Assembly (NCBI GenBank): GCA_007449985.2
Contig: VIIQ02000678.1
Location: 303,001 to 367,000 of the forward strand
Length of the DNA: 64,000 nt
Source: Desmodesmus armatus
Lineage: Eukaryota > Chlorophyta > Chlorophyceae > Sphaeropleales > Scenedesmaceae
Direction of reading: 5' to 3'
Shown here: piece after piece, positions 11,301 through 20,562 of the stretch
Numbering within the stretch: position 1 is the first letter of the stretch
Layout: each line of letters opens with the position of its first letter
Notes under the pieces: model-generated
Database searches by the model: none
Told to the model about the DNA's origin: nothing
Seen by the model: the letters and a program-made list of their open reading frames with translations, nothing else
Made by a program: the position numbers and the translations under genes

Positions 11301-13358
11301 CCACGTGTCGCAGTACACAGCAACACACAACGGCAACTGCATACTTTCAGTGCTGACAAGCGAGCTTGTCTGTGCTCTTCTGTTTGCCATGCAGACTGAG
11401 GCGCAGCTGCGCAAGCTGCCCCCTCCCCCTGCCAGTGACCCCGGCTTTGAGCTGTTCAGCCGGCTGCGTGACCTGGCCAGGGCTGTGGCACAGGCAGTGG
11501 AGGGGTCAGATGTTGCAGCATTCTTCCGCGCAGCTGACCAGCACTACACACACTTCCGGTGGACTGTCCTCTCAGCACGCCCCACTGTGAGGCTCACTGG
11601 CGAAATCAGTGGGGCCGTACCCGCCCGCAGCCTCCTGTGGCAGGAGGAGGATCCGCAGTTCTGGCTGGAGGGTCCTAACAGCCAGGATGAAGAGCCTGAG
11701 GGGCTGATCACGCTGGCGCAGGCTCGGCAGCTGGCAGGGCAGTACCGGGTGCGGGAGCTGCCGTCTTTCCCGCCCTACCGTGTCCTGGAGGAGCTTGTGC
11801 AGGGACTCAAGGGGCGCTGGGATGCTGCTGCTGCTGACTGCCTGCACGGTGTGGGTGAGGTGCTGCAGCAGCTGACTGACAGGCTGGTGGAGGAACACTT
11901 TGGGCAGTTTGCTGGGGCACGCAAGGAGGTCAGGTGAGACATTGCCTCATGCAATGTGTTGCCAACACGGCGCATGTTTTGCAGGGCTTTGGCTGACTAG
12001 CTTTGTGATCTGGGTGTTGCTGTCACAGCAGCGCACACTGTGCACAGGTTGACGCTGCTGTCGAATGGGTTGTTGAATTGGTAGCTCGTCATGCATAGCA
12101 TGCACAGTGCAGTCTGAGGCCCTAGTATGTTCAATCGGATATTCTAGGCAGCACTCCTCAAGCACAACTTGCTGAGTATGACTGAATGCAAGAGCCTTAG
12201 TTGCAGTGCCTGACTGACTTGGGTTTGTCTTGCCTTGTCCTGCCCTTTATGTGCCGCACGGTGGTGTCCATCTGCTGTCCCGCCCTGCCCTGCGCCATGC
12301 ATAGGGCTCTGCTGTACCGGCTTCACGCCCAGCTGCTGTCCAAGGCTGAGCAGCACATTGCCTCCCTCATGGCCATGGAGCGTGAGCAGGTTTGGACGCA
12401 GAACAGCCACTACATGGTCAGCAGCAAGCAGTGCTTCCAGGACATGCTCACAAAACAGCTCTACGGCAGCGGGGCGGCAGCCAAAGCCCACTACGACGGC
12501 ACAACCAAGCTCTCAAACAACTGCACACCAAAGGCAAGCCTTGCTGCTGCACAGTCCTACCTTGCCTCTATTGGCATCAACCTGTCGGCTGAGGAGCTGG
12601 ACATGGCGGTGTCTAGGAAGAAGCAGAAGACGTCTGAAGAGGATGAAGGCCTGCTGGAGATCATCGCGGGGACGCTTGCCTACTTCAAGGTAGGAGCTGA
12701 CGCTGCAGCGGCTGTGCTGTTGTGCTTCCAAAGCTACAAGTTGTAGGGGGTGGCAGTGCAGCTGACGATGCTGGCTGTGTATGGCGGCTTGGTAAGCAGT
12801 CAGCGAATCAAATGTAGACTGCACCTCAGGTCAGCGCGGCGCTTGACACAACTTGTGCCAGGGCCTGGAAACTTTATTTGGACTGAAACGTTGGGGTGCC
12901 GCATGGTGTGGTGCAGCCCTGTCCACCTGTTCAAATGGTGTAAGACCCCACCCCACCCCCTGCCTGCACGTCGTCAATTCTTTTGTGTCCTGCAGGTGTC
13001 CAGCAAGCGTGTGATTGATGGTGTGCCCATGCACCTGCACCACTACCTGCTGCAGCGCTTCTGCAGCAAACTCAACGACCTGCCGGCACAGCTGGCAGCA
13101 GGGATGGTGGGGCTGGAGGGATCAGGGGCAGACGCTGATGACAACAGCAACGGCAGGGAGGGCAGTGATGACGGGGAGGAGGAGGGTCAGGCAGGGAGCA
13201 GGCAGCAGCAGCTGGGTGGTGGTGGTAGCGTCAGGCAGCAGCGTCTTGATGCTGCGCTGCTGATGGCTGAGGATGAGTCAACCGCTGAGCGCAGGGCGCA
13301 GCTGCACAGGCAGCTGAAGCAGCTGCAGGGGGTGAAGATGATCCTCAACGTGTTCTGA
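8379..13358 (+). CDS. Mx/dynamin-like large GTPase, copy 1 (intact)
   Basis: Dynamin-family GTPases assemble on membranes and drive fission or remodelling. Nine exons: 8379-8566, 8769-8826, 9186-9320, 9831-10202, 10520-10690, 10931-11146, 11395-11933, 12305-12689, 12996-13358. All phases match and give 808 residues. The GTPase domain is complete: P-loop GNQSAGKSS (residues 51-59), switch I Thr at about 77 (GTCTKCP), DLPG at 204-207, TKAD at 272-275, then VVNPSQ. A middle/stalk region follows, and the C-terminus looks like a GTPase effector domain ([19 protein letters not shown], then [10 protein letters not shown]). No PH or proline-rich domain is seen, so it is closer to Mx-type than classical dynamins. 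Ser-rich (about 167-173) and acidic insertions interrupt the domains. The start ATG was chosen by comparison with copy 2. A second copy lies inverted at 20563-25474. Confidence 0.9.
9345..9414. repeat. Hairpin in dynamin copy 1 intron 3, possible MITE end
   Basis: TATAGTGCTAC (9345-9355) pairs with GTAGCACTATA (9404-9414), with internal repeats of the palindromic unit AGACTGCAGTCT between. The intron is 510 bases here and 273 in copy 2, so about 240 bases were gained or lost. A related CTACTAGAC-type motif recurs inverted near 9665-9685, which could mark the other end of a small inserted element. Confidence 0.5.
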
Positions 13359-13409
13359 GGGGTGTTGCTGGTTGCCTTGCCTGCCGTACAGGACTGGGCT
13401 TGTCAAGGG

Positions 13410-13570
13410 ATTAATAGCATGTTAATGTATTACCATGCGTTAATCAGCAAAGCTGATGCACCCAGGGTTCAGGCCCTGCAGAACCATGGGCTTGCGCACT
13501 GCGACGGCATGCTTAGCTCTTGCCGTGCTTCTTGCAAGGCACGTTTTGCTGTTGTTGACACAACAGCGCG
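13410..13570 (+). repeat. Left 161-bp direct repeat of the DIRS-like element
   Basis: It begins ATTAATAGCATGTTAATG and ends ACACAACAGCGCG. By base-by-base reading it is identical to 17446-17606, with no indel. Confidence 0.93.
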
Positions 13571-13780
13571 ACTCGCTACTTCGGTAGCGTTTTGTAGTGT
13601 TACACACTCTAGCCTCCGGCTCGATCTCAACAACCCCATTCTTGGCACTCACAGTGCCAGAGCCAGTTTCGGAGCTGCACCGCACTCCGCTCTTTTGAAC
13701 ACAGAGAGTCAAAATCGGAACAGCTGATCGGGAAGCAGGCCTGCAGGGCATCTCGTGGTGTGGCCAGATCAGCAGTAGCA

Positions 13781-14101
13781 ATGCTTCGGGCACAAGGAGA
13801 GCCATCCCATCTGACCTGGCAGCTAGGCCAGCTAATCAATCAGCACGTAAGCCTGCAGTCACCTGCTGGAGATATCCAGCAGCAGCCAGAGTACCTGGGC
13901 ATGGTTTGGCAGATGATCACACCAGCAGCAGAGTGGGTGGTTCTGCCCCTCTTTGGCTGGGAGAAGCTGCCAGCAGACCCCAAGGAGCTGCTGGAGGGCG
14001 CAGACAGCAATCTCCTGCTGACCACGTGCCTGGTGACAGCAAACGCCCTGTACAGCGGCGATGAGGGCTCCAGCAGCAGCGCTGGAGCCGGCAGGCCCTA
14101 A
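13781..14101 (+). CDS. Unassigned 106-residue ORF inside the retroelement
   Basis: This is an open frame upstream of the reverse transcriptase, starting at ATG 13781 and ending TAA. It contains EWVVLPLFGWEKLP and a Ser/Gly-rich tail. I recognise no domain. Its place before pol would fit a gag-like or structural ORF, but nothing in the sequence proves that, and the frame may extend upstream of the ATG. Confidence 0.35.
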   Translation: MLRAQGEPSHLTWQLGQLINQHVSLQSPAGDIQQQPEYLGMVWQMITPAAEWVVLPLFGWEKLPADPKELLEGADSNLLLTTCLVTANALYSGDEGSSSSAGAGRP

Positions 14102-14260
14102 GCAAAGGAGCCTCATCAGGCAGGAGTGGGTCTAGGCCCCCACGTAAGTGCCAGCCTTTGGCTTCCTGTCTGTACACCCTGGTGGCTTCTTGCATGCAAC
14201 CTAGGGTGGGCACACATTGTAGTGTGCTGTGTCTCCTGTGTTCCTCTCTCTTTTGTGGCG

Positions 14261-16252
14261 ATGGTGGTCCCCCCCTCCCACCCCTTTCCTTGTGATACAC
14301 CCTTGCCCCAGCGCTTGGGTCGGTGCGCCAGTCATTGGCGCGCCATCGGGGCCTCCCCCACAGTCGTTTCTTGGTTGCAGCATGGTGTGCCTGTGGAGTG
14401 GCGGGGGGGCCGTCCCCCACCCCCCTTCTACAAGAAACCCCTGCCGTCTACTCATTCTCAGCGGCAGTGGTGGTTGCACACAGAGGCTCCTCGTTTTGTG
14501 AAGCTTGGGGTGTTAACACAGTTGGACGCCCGGCCTGACCACTGTTCTAATGCCTTTTGCGTGCCTAAAGGGGAGACCTGGCGGTTAGTTGTCAACCTGA
14601 AGCACAGCAACAAGTTTAATGTTGCTCACAAGTGCCGTTTTGAGACGCTGCGTATGTTGCAGCGCTACGACCTTGCCAATGCTTGGGCGGTGAAAGCGGA
14701 CATGCAGGACGCTTTCTACCAGGTGCCTTTGCACCCTTCTGCGCGTGACTACTTTTGTTTTGAGTTTGCTAGTTGCTATTACAGGATCAATTGCCTCCCC
14801 TTTGGCTGGAACAATTCTCCCTATTATTTCACCAAGGTTACGCGCCCCTTTGTTGCCCACCTGCGCGCTCCTTTCCACACCCCGGTTCCCCCTGGCTGCA
14901 TGTACCCCTCCCCCTCTGGAGGCTTGGCACGCACAGGGTGTCGTGTGCTGCCATACTTGGACGATTTTCTTTTCTTGTTCCCTGACCCTGAGAGTGCGGC
15001 TGCTGGTGCTCAGTGGATCCTGTCCCTGATGTACTGGCTTGGTTTCACACCGCACCCAAAGAAGTCAGTTTGGCAGCCGTGTCAGCAGTTGGAGCACCTA
15101 GGGCTCACTGTCGACCTGGCGGCTGGCACCTTTGCCGCCCCCCTGCCAAAGTGGCCAGGCTGGCTCGCCTGGCCAAGGGCCTCATTGTTTCAGCCAAGCT
15201 GAACAAGCGCTTGGTGCCCAAGCGCGACCTGGCGTCTTTCTGTGGTTATGCTCAGTCTGTTCGGTTGGCTGTCATGCCTGCCAATTTGTTCTTGCGTGCT
15301 CTGTACGATGATTGCAGCAGTGTCAAGGGTTGGGGCGGCGATGTGCGCCTCTCCCGGCAGTCTTTCAGGGACCTTGAGTGGTGGTGTCAGATCCCTGAGC
15401 AGCACCTAGTCTCTCCTATCAGGTTGAGGCCTGCTGCCATCGACTTGTTTGTAGATGCTTCTGACCTGGGCTGGGGCGCTGTGATTCCCGACCTTGCTGA
15501 AAGCCCTGATTCAGTAGCTTCTGGTCGTTGGTCTGTTGAGGAACAATGTATGCACATCAACCAGAAGGAAATGCGCGCTGTGCGCTATGCCTTGCTGTCC
15601 TACGCGCCACTGGTACGAGACAGGGTTGCGATTGTTTGAAGACAATACTGTTACGCAGAGTGTTTTGGGTAGGTTTGCCTCGCGTTCAGCAGCACTTATG
15701 GCTGAGTATCGTCTGCTGTGGGCGGTGCTGGACAGCCTGCATGTGCACCTTCAGGTTGTCCGGGTCTCCTCTGAGTCCAATCTGGCTGACGCCCCGTCCC
15801 GCTTTGTGGACCATGGGGATTTCCAGTTGCACCCGCGCATCTTTTGCGCCCTCAACACCCTGTGGGGCCCTCACACCCTAGACCTGTTTGCTGCTGACAG
15901 TAACACACAGCTGCCGCTGTTCTTCAGCATGCACCGCTGCCCAGGCAGCTCTGGCGCGAATGCATTCCTGCAACCTTGGCATGGGCACAATGCCTACGCC
16001 TGCCCGCCCTTCAACAGCAGTGTCTTGCTGCAGCTAGCTCAGAAGGTGCGGGAGGACCGTGCTACTGTCACTGTGGTGGTTCCTTGTTGGCCTGCTCAGC
16101 CGTGGTTTCACGAGTTGATGTTGATGGCTAAAGACAGCATGTACCTGCCAAATGCCACCTTCATTGCAGGCCCTTCTGGGCAGGCCCACCTGCCCAGCCA
16201 GCATTGGCGGATTATGGCTATCAGGATTGAGCACGGTGGCTTTGGCTTGTAG
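14261..16252 (+). pseudogene. DIRS-type reverse transcriptase-RNase H polyprotein, two frameshifts
   Basis: Reverse transcriptase motifs run in order: RLVVNLKHSN (about 14581), KADMQDAFYQVPLH (about 14694), LPFGWNNSPYYF, and the catalytic LPYLDDFLF at about 14949. RNase H follows with VDASDLGWG (about 15451), the Glu of INQKEMRA, EDNTV and the ADAPSRF motif. The C-terminal part (DLFAADS, CPPFNSS, VVPCWPAQPWF) resembles the extra domain that follows RNase H in DIRS elements. Frame breaks: one base short in the C run at 15138-15143, and one extra T near 15636-15639, which creates a TGA. Both need a single-base change, so this may be a dead element or an indel error. The true start is unclear; ATG 14261 is the first in-frame ATG. 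Confidence 0.85.
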
Positions 16253-16289
16253 CAGTGATGCAACCGTTTGCCCCTGCTAGCTGTCTTTT

Positions 16290-16860
16290 GCTGGAGTGTT
16301 GCTGCTAATGCCGCTCAGGCAGCAGCCATGCCACCGCCCCGGGCGCGTGTGCTTGCAACAGCAGCAGTGCCGTCATGTCGCTCTTTTGGGTTGCCGCCCG
16401 CTCCTTTGCTGCGGCAAAAACGTGTTTAGACTAGCTGTCGTCTGCTGAGTGATGCGGCCGTGGCTCAGGCAGCAACTATGGCAGCGCGCCTATGGCTCGC
16501 GTTGCGGTGTGCAGACAGCAACCTGATATGTGTTCCTTCTTGGGTTTGCCCGCTCATGTGCAGCGGCCATGCATGTCTCGGCTAGCCGTCGGTTGCTTGA
16601 GTGATGCGGCCATTTGGCACAGGCAGCGGCTATGGCAGCGCGCCTCTGACTCGCGTTGCGGTGTGCTGGCGAAAGCAGCCTTGACATTCTCTCCGGACTT
16701 GGGTCTGCGCCCGCTCCTTTGCAGCGGCCGTTCGTGTTTCGGCTAGCCGCCGTTTGCTGTAGTGATGCGGCCATTCGGCTAAGGCAGCAGCTATGGCAGC
16801 GCGCCTCTGGCACGCGTTGCGGTTTGCTGGCGACAACAGCCTGGACATCGTCCTATACGG
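16290..16860 (+). repeat. Imperfect tandem array, four units of about 155 bp
   Basis: The motif CTATGGCAGCGCGCC occurs at 16476, 16630 and 16790, with a diverged version near 16326. Flanking matches include AGTGATGCGGCC and GCCCGCTCCTTTG. Spacings are about 150-160 bp. The array lies downstream of the pol gene inside the element and has no long frame in common with it. Confidence 0.8.
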
Positions 16861-17445
16861 TCACCCGCGCATGTGCTAGCCACTTGGTGACGATGTCCCA
16901 TCCCTTGACACAGTTTTTGCTGTCCCCGCTGTAGGGGGCGGTATGCTACGGCGGCTCCTTGCAAGCCCCACTAGCTGCCTTGTGTCATGTGGCCTGCCAG
17001 TTTTCTTGGTTGGGACATGCTTTGGGGACAACACCTCACTTCTGCTTTGGAGTACATGCAATGCAAACAATGGCAGAGCTGCCGGCCGCAGCAGTGCCCT
17101 CTCAGTGGCCAAGCTGCCAACTTCAGCGTCATGTCTGACGCGGTGACCCCTTTTCTGGTGGTTGGTGATTTTACAGTTGCATGCCCACAGTTGTGGCTGT
17201 AAGAGGTCTGCCTATGTTTGTATGACGCTTGCGTGACGCTAAGGTCACACTCTCTCCCTTTCGCTGGGTGGCTGGGGAGTTACTCATGGGCACTCCCGAA
17301 GTGCTGCATATGCCGTGTATGCTGTCCCGGCTGACCTGCATGCATGCATGCTTGTTATGGTGCCTTGGTGCACTTAGTAGCTCACCAGGCCTTCAACACA
17401 ACTTCAACACATCTTTTTTATTATGGCAATCCCTATGCAAGGTGA

Positions 17446-17606
17446 ATTAATAGCATGTTAATGTATTACCATGCGTTAATCAGCAAAGCTGATGCACCCA
17501 GGGTTCAGGCCCTGCAGAACCATGGGCTTGCGCACTGCGACGGCATGCTTAGCTCTTGCCGTGCTTCTTGCAAGGCACGTTTTGCTGTTGTTGACACAAC
17601 AGCGCG
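17446..17606 (+). repeat. Right 161-bp direct repeat of the DIRS-like element
   Basis: Identical to 13410-13570. The sequences outside differ: GGTGA before and CCCACCGC after, versus AAGGG before and ACTCGCTA after on the left copy. The repeat unit is therefore cleanly delimited. Confidence 0.93.
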
Positions 17607-19566
17607 CCCACCGCACCCTCCCTGGGCCGGTGTTTGGGGCCTTCCCCTGGTTGCTTTCTCCCTTTTCAACTTGTTGTTTGGTGGCTTTGCCCCCTCTCCG
17701 AAAAAAGTGTAACACACAAATGGTAACTTTGTGTACTGTGGGTTGTCTTGACAAGGACTTGTTGAACTGAAAGCTGTGTGCTGGATGATGTTACTGTTGA
17801 CTCTGTCATGGCGCTGTGTGATCACAGTACCAAGGTTGAAGGTTGTTGGCGCACCCTTTGTGTTTGAGTTGGCTGTCTGTGGTGTGACATGCTGCAAGGT
17901 GACAATACACTTGGCATATTCAGGCATGAGTGAACCATGATGCGGCACACTAAGACAGCGCACCGTGTGCACAGTGCCGCACTCCCTCACATCTGCCTGC
18001 TCGGTGCCTTCCAAAAGCGCCAAGAGTTCAAGGCCACTGTCAAACACAGAAGGCTGCAACCGAGCATGTTTGTTGCACCAGCGTGGCAATCAACCAGCTG
18101 CCCGGGCTTCCCGGGCTTGCCGGGGCCCCCGCCAGTGCTGGGCATGTGGCTTGGTGGACCACTGTTCAACCCTAGTCTGATACACCAAAACACTGGCCCA
18201 TGATGCCCACCCCTTGCAGTGCACATCATCTGTCAGTCTGCAGCAGCTGGCAGCAATGGGCTGTCACAGACGGGTGTAGACAAGATAGCTGGGGACGTCC
18301 ACCGGCAGTCCAATCTTGATCTAATTTGGGCCCTGTCCGTGTCCTGGCTAGGACCTGGCCTGAGCTGACAGGCAAGGATGATGTGGTCTTTGACTTTGGA
18401 GAGATGAGCATAGCGGGCCTGCCTGTGGGATGCTTGGATGGTAGCTAGCTGCAAAGGCTGAGATGTGTGGTTACCAGCACAACAAGTTGCTGTGTGCTGC
18501 TGGATGGCATGCAAGCTTGCATGCTGTCCACCAAGTGACAACTGTGCACATGACTGCAGAGCTTTGGGCTTTCAGCATCCCTGTGCTTTGTGTCCGTGGT
18601 AGATTATCATATGCATGCTGTGCAACTTTGAGTTGAGCGTCAACTAACCTAGACACGGTGTCGGGTTTGTTGCTGTCATCTGCATGCAGCACGTAGCTGG
18701 CAGCAATGGGCTCTCCGTTGAGAAGTGACAGAGCACGTGTTTACTCTAAGCTTCGTTGCCAACCGCTGTCTTTCGCATGCATGCTGTTATCGTCGTGTGA
18801 TGCAAGCAACACCAGTGTGCCACTGAGCAGGGCCCACTCCTGGCTTTGTCGACATATTGGCGCATCAATTGGGTTACTAACCCATTTATAGAGTCTACAG
18901 CACGTGGACAGACACTCAAGCATTCAAGCACAGCCATTGGCTCCAATGCTGCAGTGACAGGCCAAGCTGCAGGGCCAGGTGCATAGTACAGCCCACTGAC
19001 CACTCAATGTTACACCGTGATTCAATGCACTACTGGTACCGCAAAATGCTGCAACACAGCGCATCAACAGACATGCATGCCATCAGAATGATCCTACACA
19101 CTGTGACGCACCAGTTGCCAACCGTTGAATCGGCTGGTACTGCACAGCATAATTGGCAGCCCTAGGGCCCTACGCCTCCACCGGCGTCACACCCCTCTCA
19201 ACCGTCATAATTATGGCACCCGGTGCGCCACCCCTTGGCCGGGGCTACGGGAGGCCTCCTAACCTAGGTTTGTCCCACTGGACTGCACACCACTTAGTGG
19301 CCTTTGACAGGGGTGGTGGTGCAGCGCCCGGCGCCCATGATGGGCGGACAGCAGCATACATCAGGGTATATCAGCACAAGCAACAGAAACAATGGTAGCA
19401 GGCAGCAGCAACACCCGATGCACTGGGCTGGCACCGGCACTGCAACACGACTTTTGAACCAAGATGCCCACACATTGCCATAATAAACATCACAGGACCA
19501 CCATCCGATAGTTGCGGCAGATCACTTGGCCACCATTGGGCCCACCATGGTAGAAGCCTGCTCGCC
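17607..19566. other. About 2 kb with no assigned gene
   Basis: This lies between the right direct repeat and the cysteine-rich gene. It may hold the rest of the retroelement and the 3' UTR of the small gene. I see no exon with a recognisable product. The short open frames overlap on both strands and lack codon or splice support. Confidence 0.45.
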
Positions 19567-20210
19567 TTACGGAAGGCAGTCACAGTTGTTGTCGCAATTG
19601 CAGCCACCAGCTTCCAGTGTGTCAGGGAAGTTGCACTTGTCACACTTCTCTCCACCTTGTCCTGCAGCAGAGACACCGTCAATGGTGCAGTGCAAGCCAG
19701 AGCAGCGAAACATTCAGTCTGCCGCCCTTGATGCAATGGATTTGGAGGCATTTGCTTTGCCTGTAGACGAAGTCACTTGGCCCAACTGAGTCTGCGTGTT
19801 GGACACATGCCGGACACGTGCCCCCCCCCCCCCCCCCCCCTCGGGGCAGGTCAAACAGCTCATGACGGGGCATGCAAAGGTACATACCAAAGAGGCAGGC
19901 ACACTTGTCATCGCATTTGCAACCTCCCAGCCTCATTGGGACATTGCACTTCCCCTGTGGCGCACACTGTGCGCCACCTTGACCCTGAGGGTCTGAAGAC
20001 ATGACTTGAACTACGGCTTTTTTTGGAAAAACGAGAGGCAACCTGTACGCACAAGGAGCAGGGAGGGTCAGGTTCAATTTTCGTGCTAAGCTTGAAGCTC
20101 CCTGAAGAGGCTAATCAACAGGGCAGTGGAGGGCAGCTTACCAGGTCAGGGGCGCACAGCACCAGTAACACGGCCAGCGCGACCACAGCACCAGCGAAGC
20201 GTGGAGCCAT
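19567..20210 (-). CDS. Small secreted cysteine-rich protein with two homologous repeats (86 residues)
   Basis: Three exons in sense order: 20210-20142 (69 bases), 19984-19888 (97), 19661-19567 (95). They give 87 codons with matching phases and GT..AG introns. Exon 1 is a signal peptide (MAPRFAGAVVALAVLLVLC). Exons 2 and 3 each encode one copy of a 30-residue motif, GQGG-C-KCN-P-L-GGC-CD-C-CL, each with six cysteines. Exon 3 ends in CDCLP and a TAA. The exon boundary falls in the shared GQGG, so the second repeat probably arose by exon duplication. Twelve cysteines and secretion suggest a disulfide-rich or metal-binding extracellular protein. I do not recognise the family. A TATA-like box lies about 100 bases upstream of the ATG. 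Confidence 0.8.
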
Positions 20211-20306
20211 CGCGATGGAGCAGTAGGTAGATGAAAAAGCTCTGACTTGTACACAACGAAGGAGCGGGATGTAGAGCTTGTGTGGATAAAGGCTCGTGTG
20301 TCAACG

Positions 20307-20314
20307 CTTTATAG
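20307..20314 (-). promoter_or_regulatory. TATA-like box of the cysteine-rich gene
   Basis: Reads CTATAAAG on the minus strand, 97-104 bases upstream of the ATG at 20210, a plausible distance for a short 5' UTR. Confidence 0.5.
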
Positions 20315-20339
20315 GGTTGCTAGGACAGTGCGTGTGGGC

Positions 20340-20490
20340 CGACGCCGGTGAAGGTGGGGTGACCATCGCCCGGTGGTCGGGTTTGCAAGGCCCACGTTGG
20401 ACGTCGCAGTTGCCCATCGGTAGCTTGCATAGGTCGACGCGACCAGTTTCTGATGGTCGGGTGTGCAAGTCCAACCCTTGGATGTTACAG
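20340..20490. repeat. Imperfect repeated promoter segment
   Basis: Two versions of GGTGGTCGGGTTTGCAAG-type sequence occur (about 20371-20388 and 20452-20469). Each is preceded by GACGC and GACCA elements and followed by a TTGGA-GT-CAGTT-like tail. They sit between the TATA-like box and the convergent dynamin copy 2 end, so they could be upstream elements of the small gene. Confidence 0.45.
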
Positions 20491-20562
20491 TTTGGGCTCA
20501 CTCGCGATCCTCAATAACTCGGGCATACATCAAGCAGTCTCTGCGGCAGGCAAGGCACCACC

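Larger units (their letters stand above)
13410..17606 (+). mobile_element. DIRS/PAT-like retroelement with terminal direct repeats, inactivated
   Basis: The element spans two identical 161-base direct repeats 4,036 bp apart. Inside are an unassigned small ORF, a reverse transcriptase/RNase H gene of DIRS type, and a tandem repeat array. DIRS-group elements normally use a tyrosine recombinase rather than a DDE integrase; I could not find one here. DIRS/PAT elements carry split direct or inverted repeats. Only one repeat pair (an A1/A2-like arrangement) is visible, so the right boundary may lie beyond 17606. It starts about 50 bp after the dynamin copy 1 stop, exactly where sequence similarity to the copy 2 flank ends. 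Identical repeats suggest a recent insertion, but the pol gene has two frameshifts. Confidence 0.7.

Noticed and set aside
14201..14479. Minus-strand frames opposite the reverse transcriptase
   Set aside because: Shadows of the plus-strand pol frame. No recombinase motif is present.
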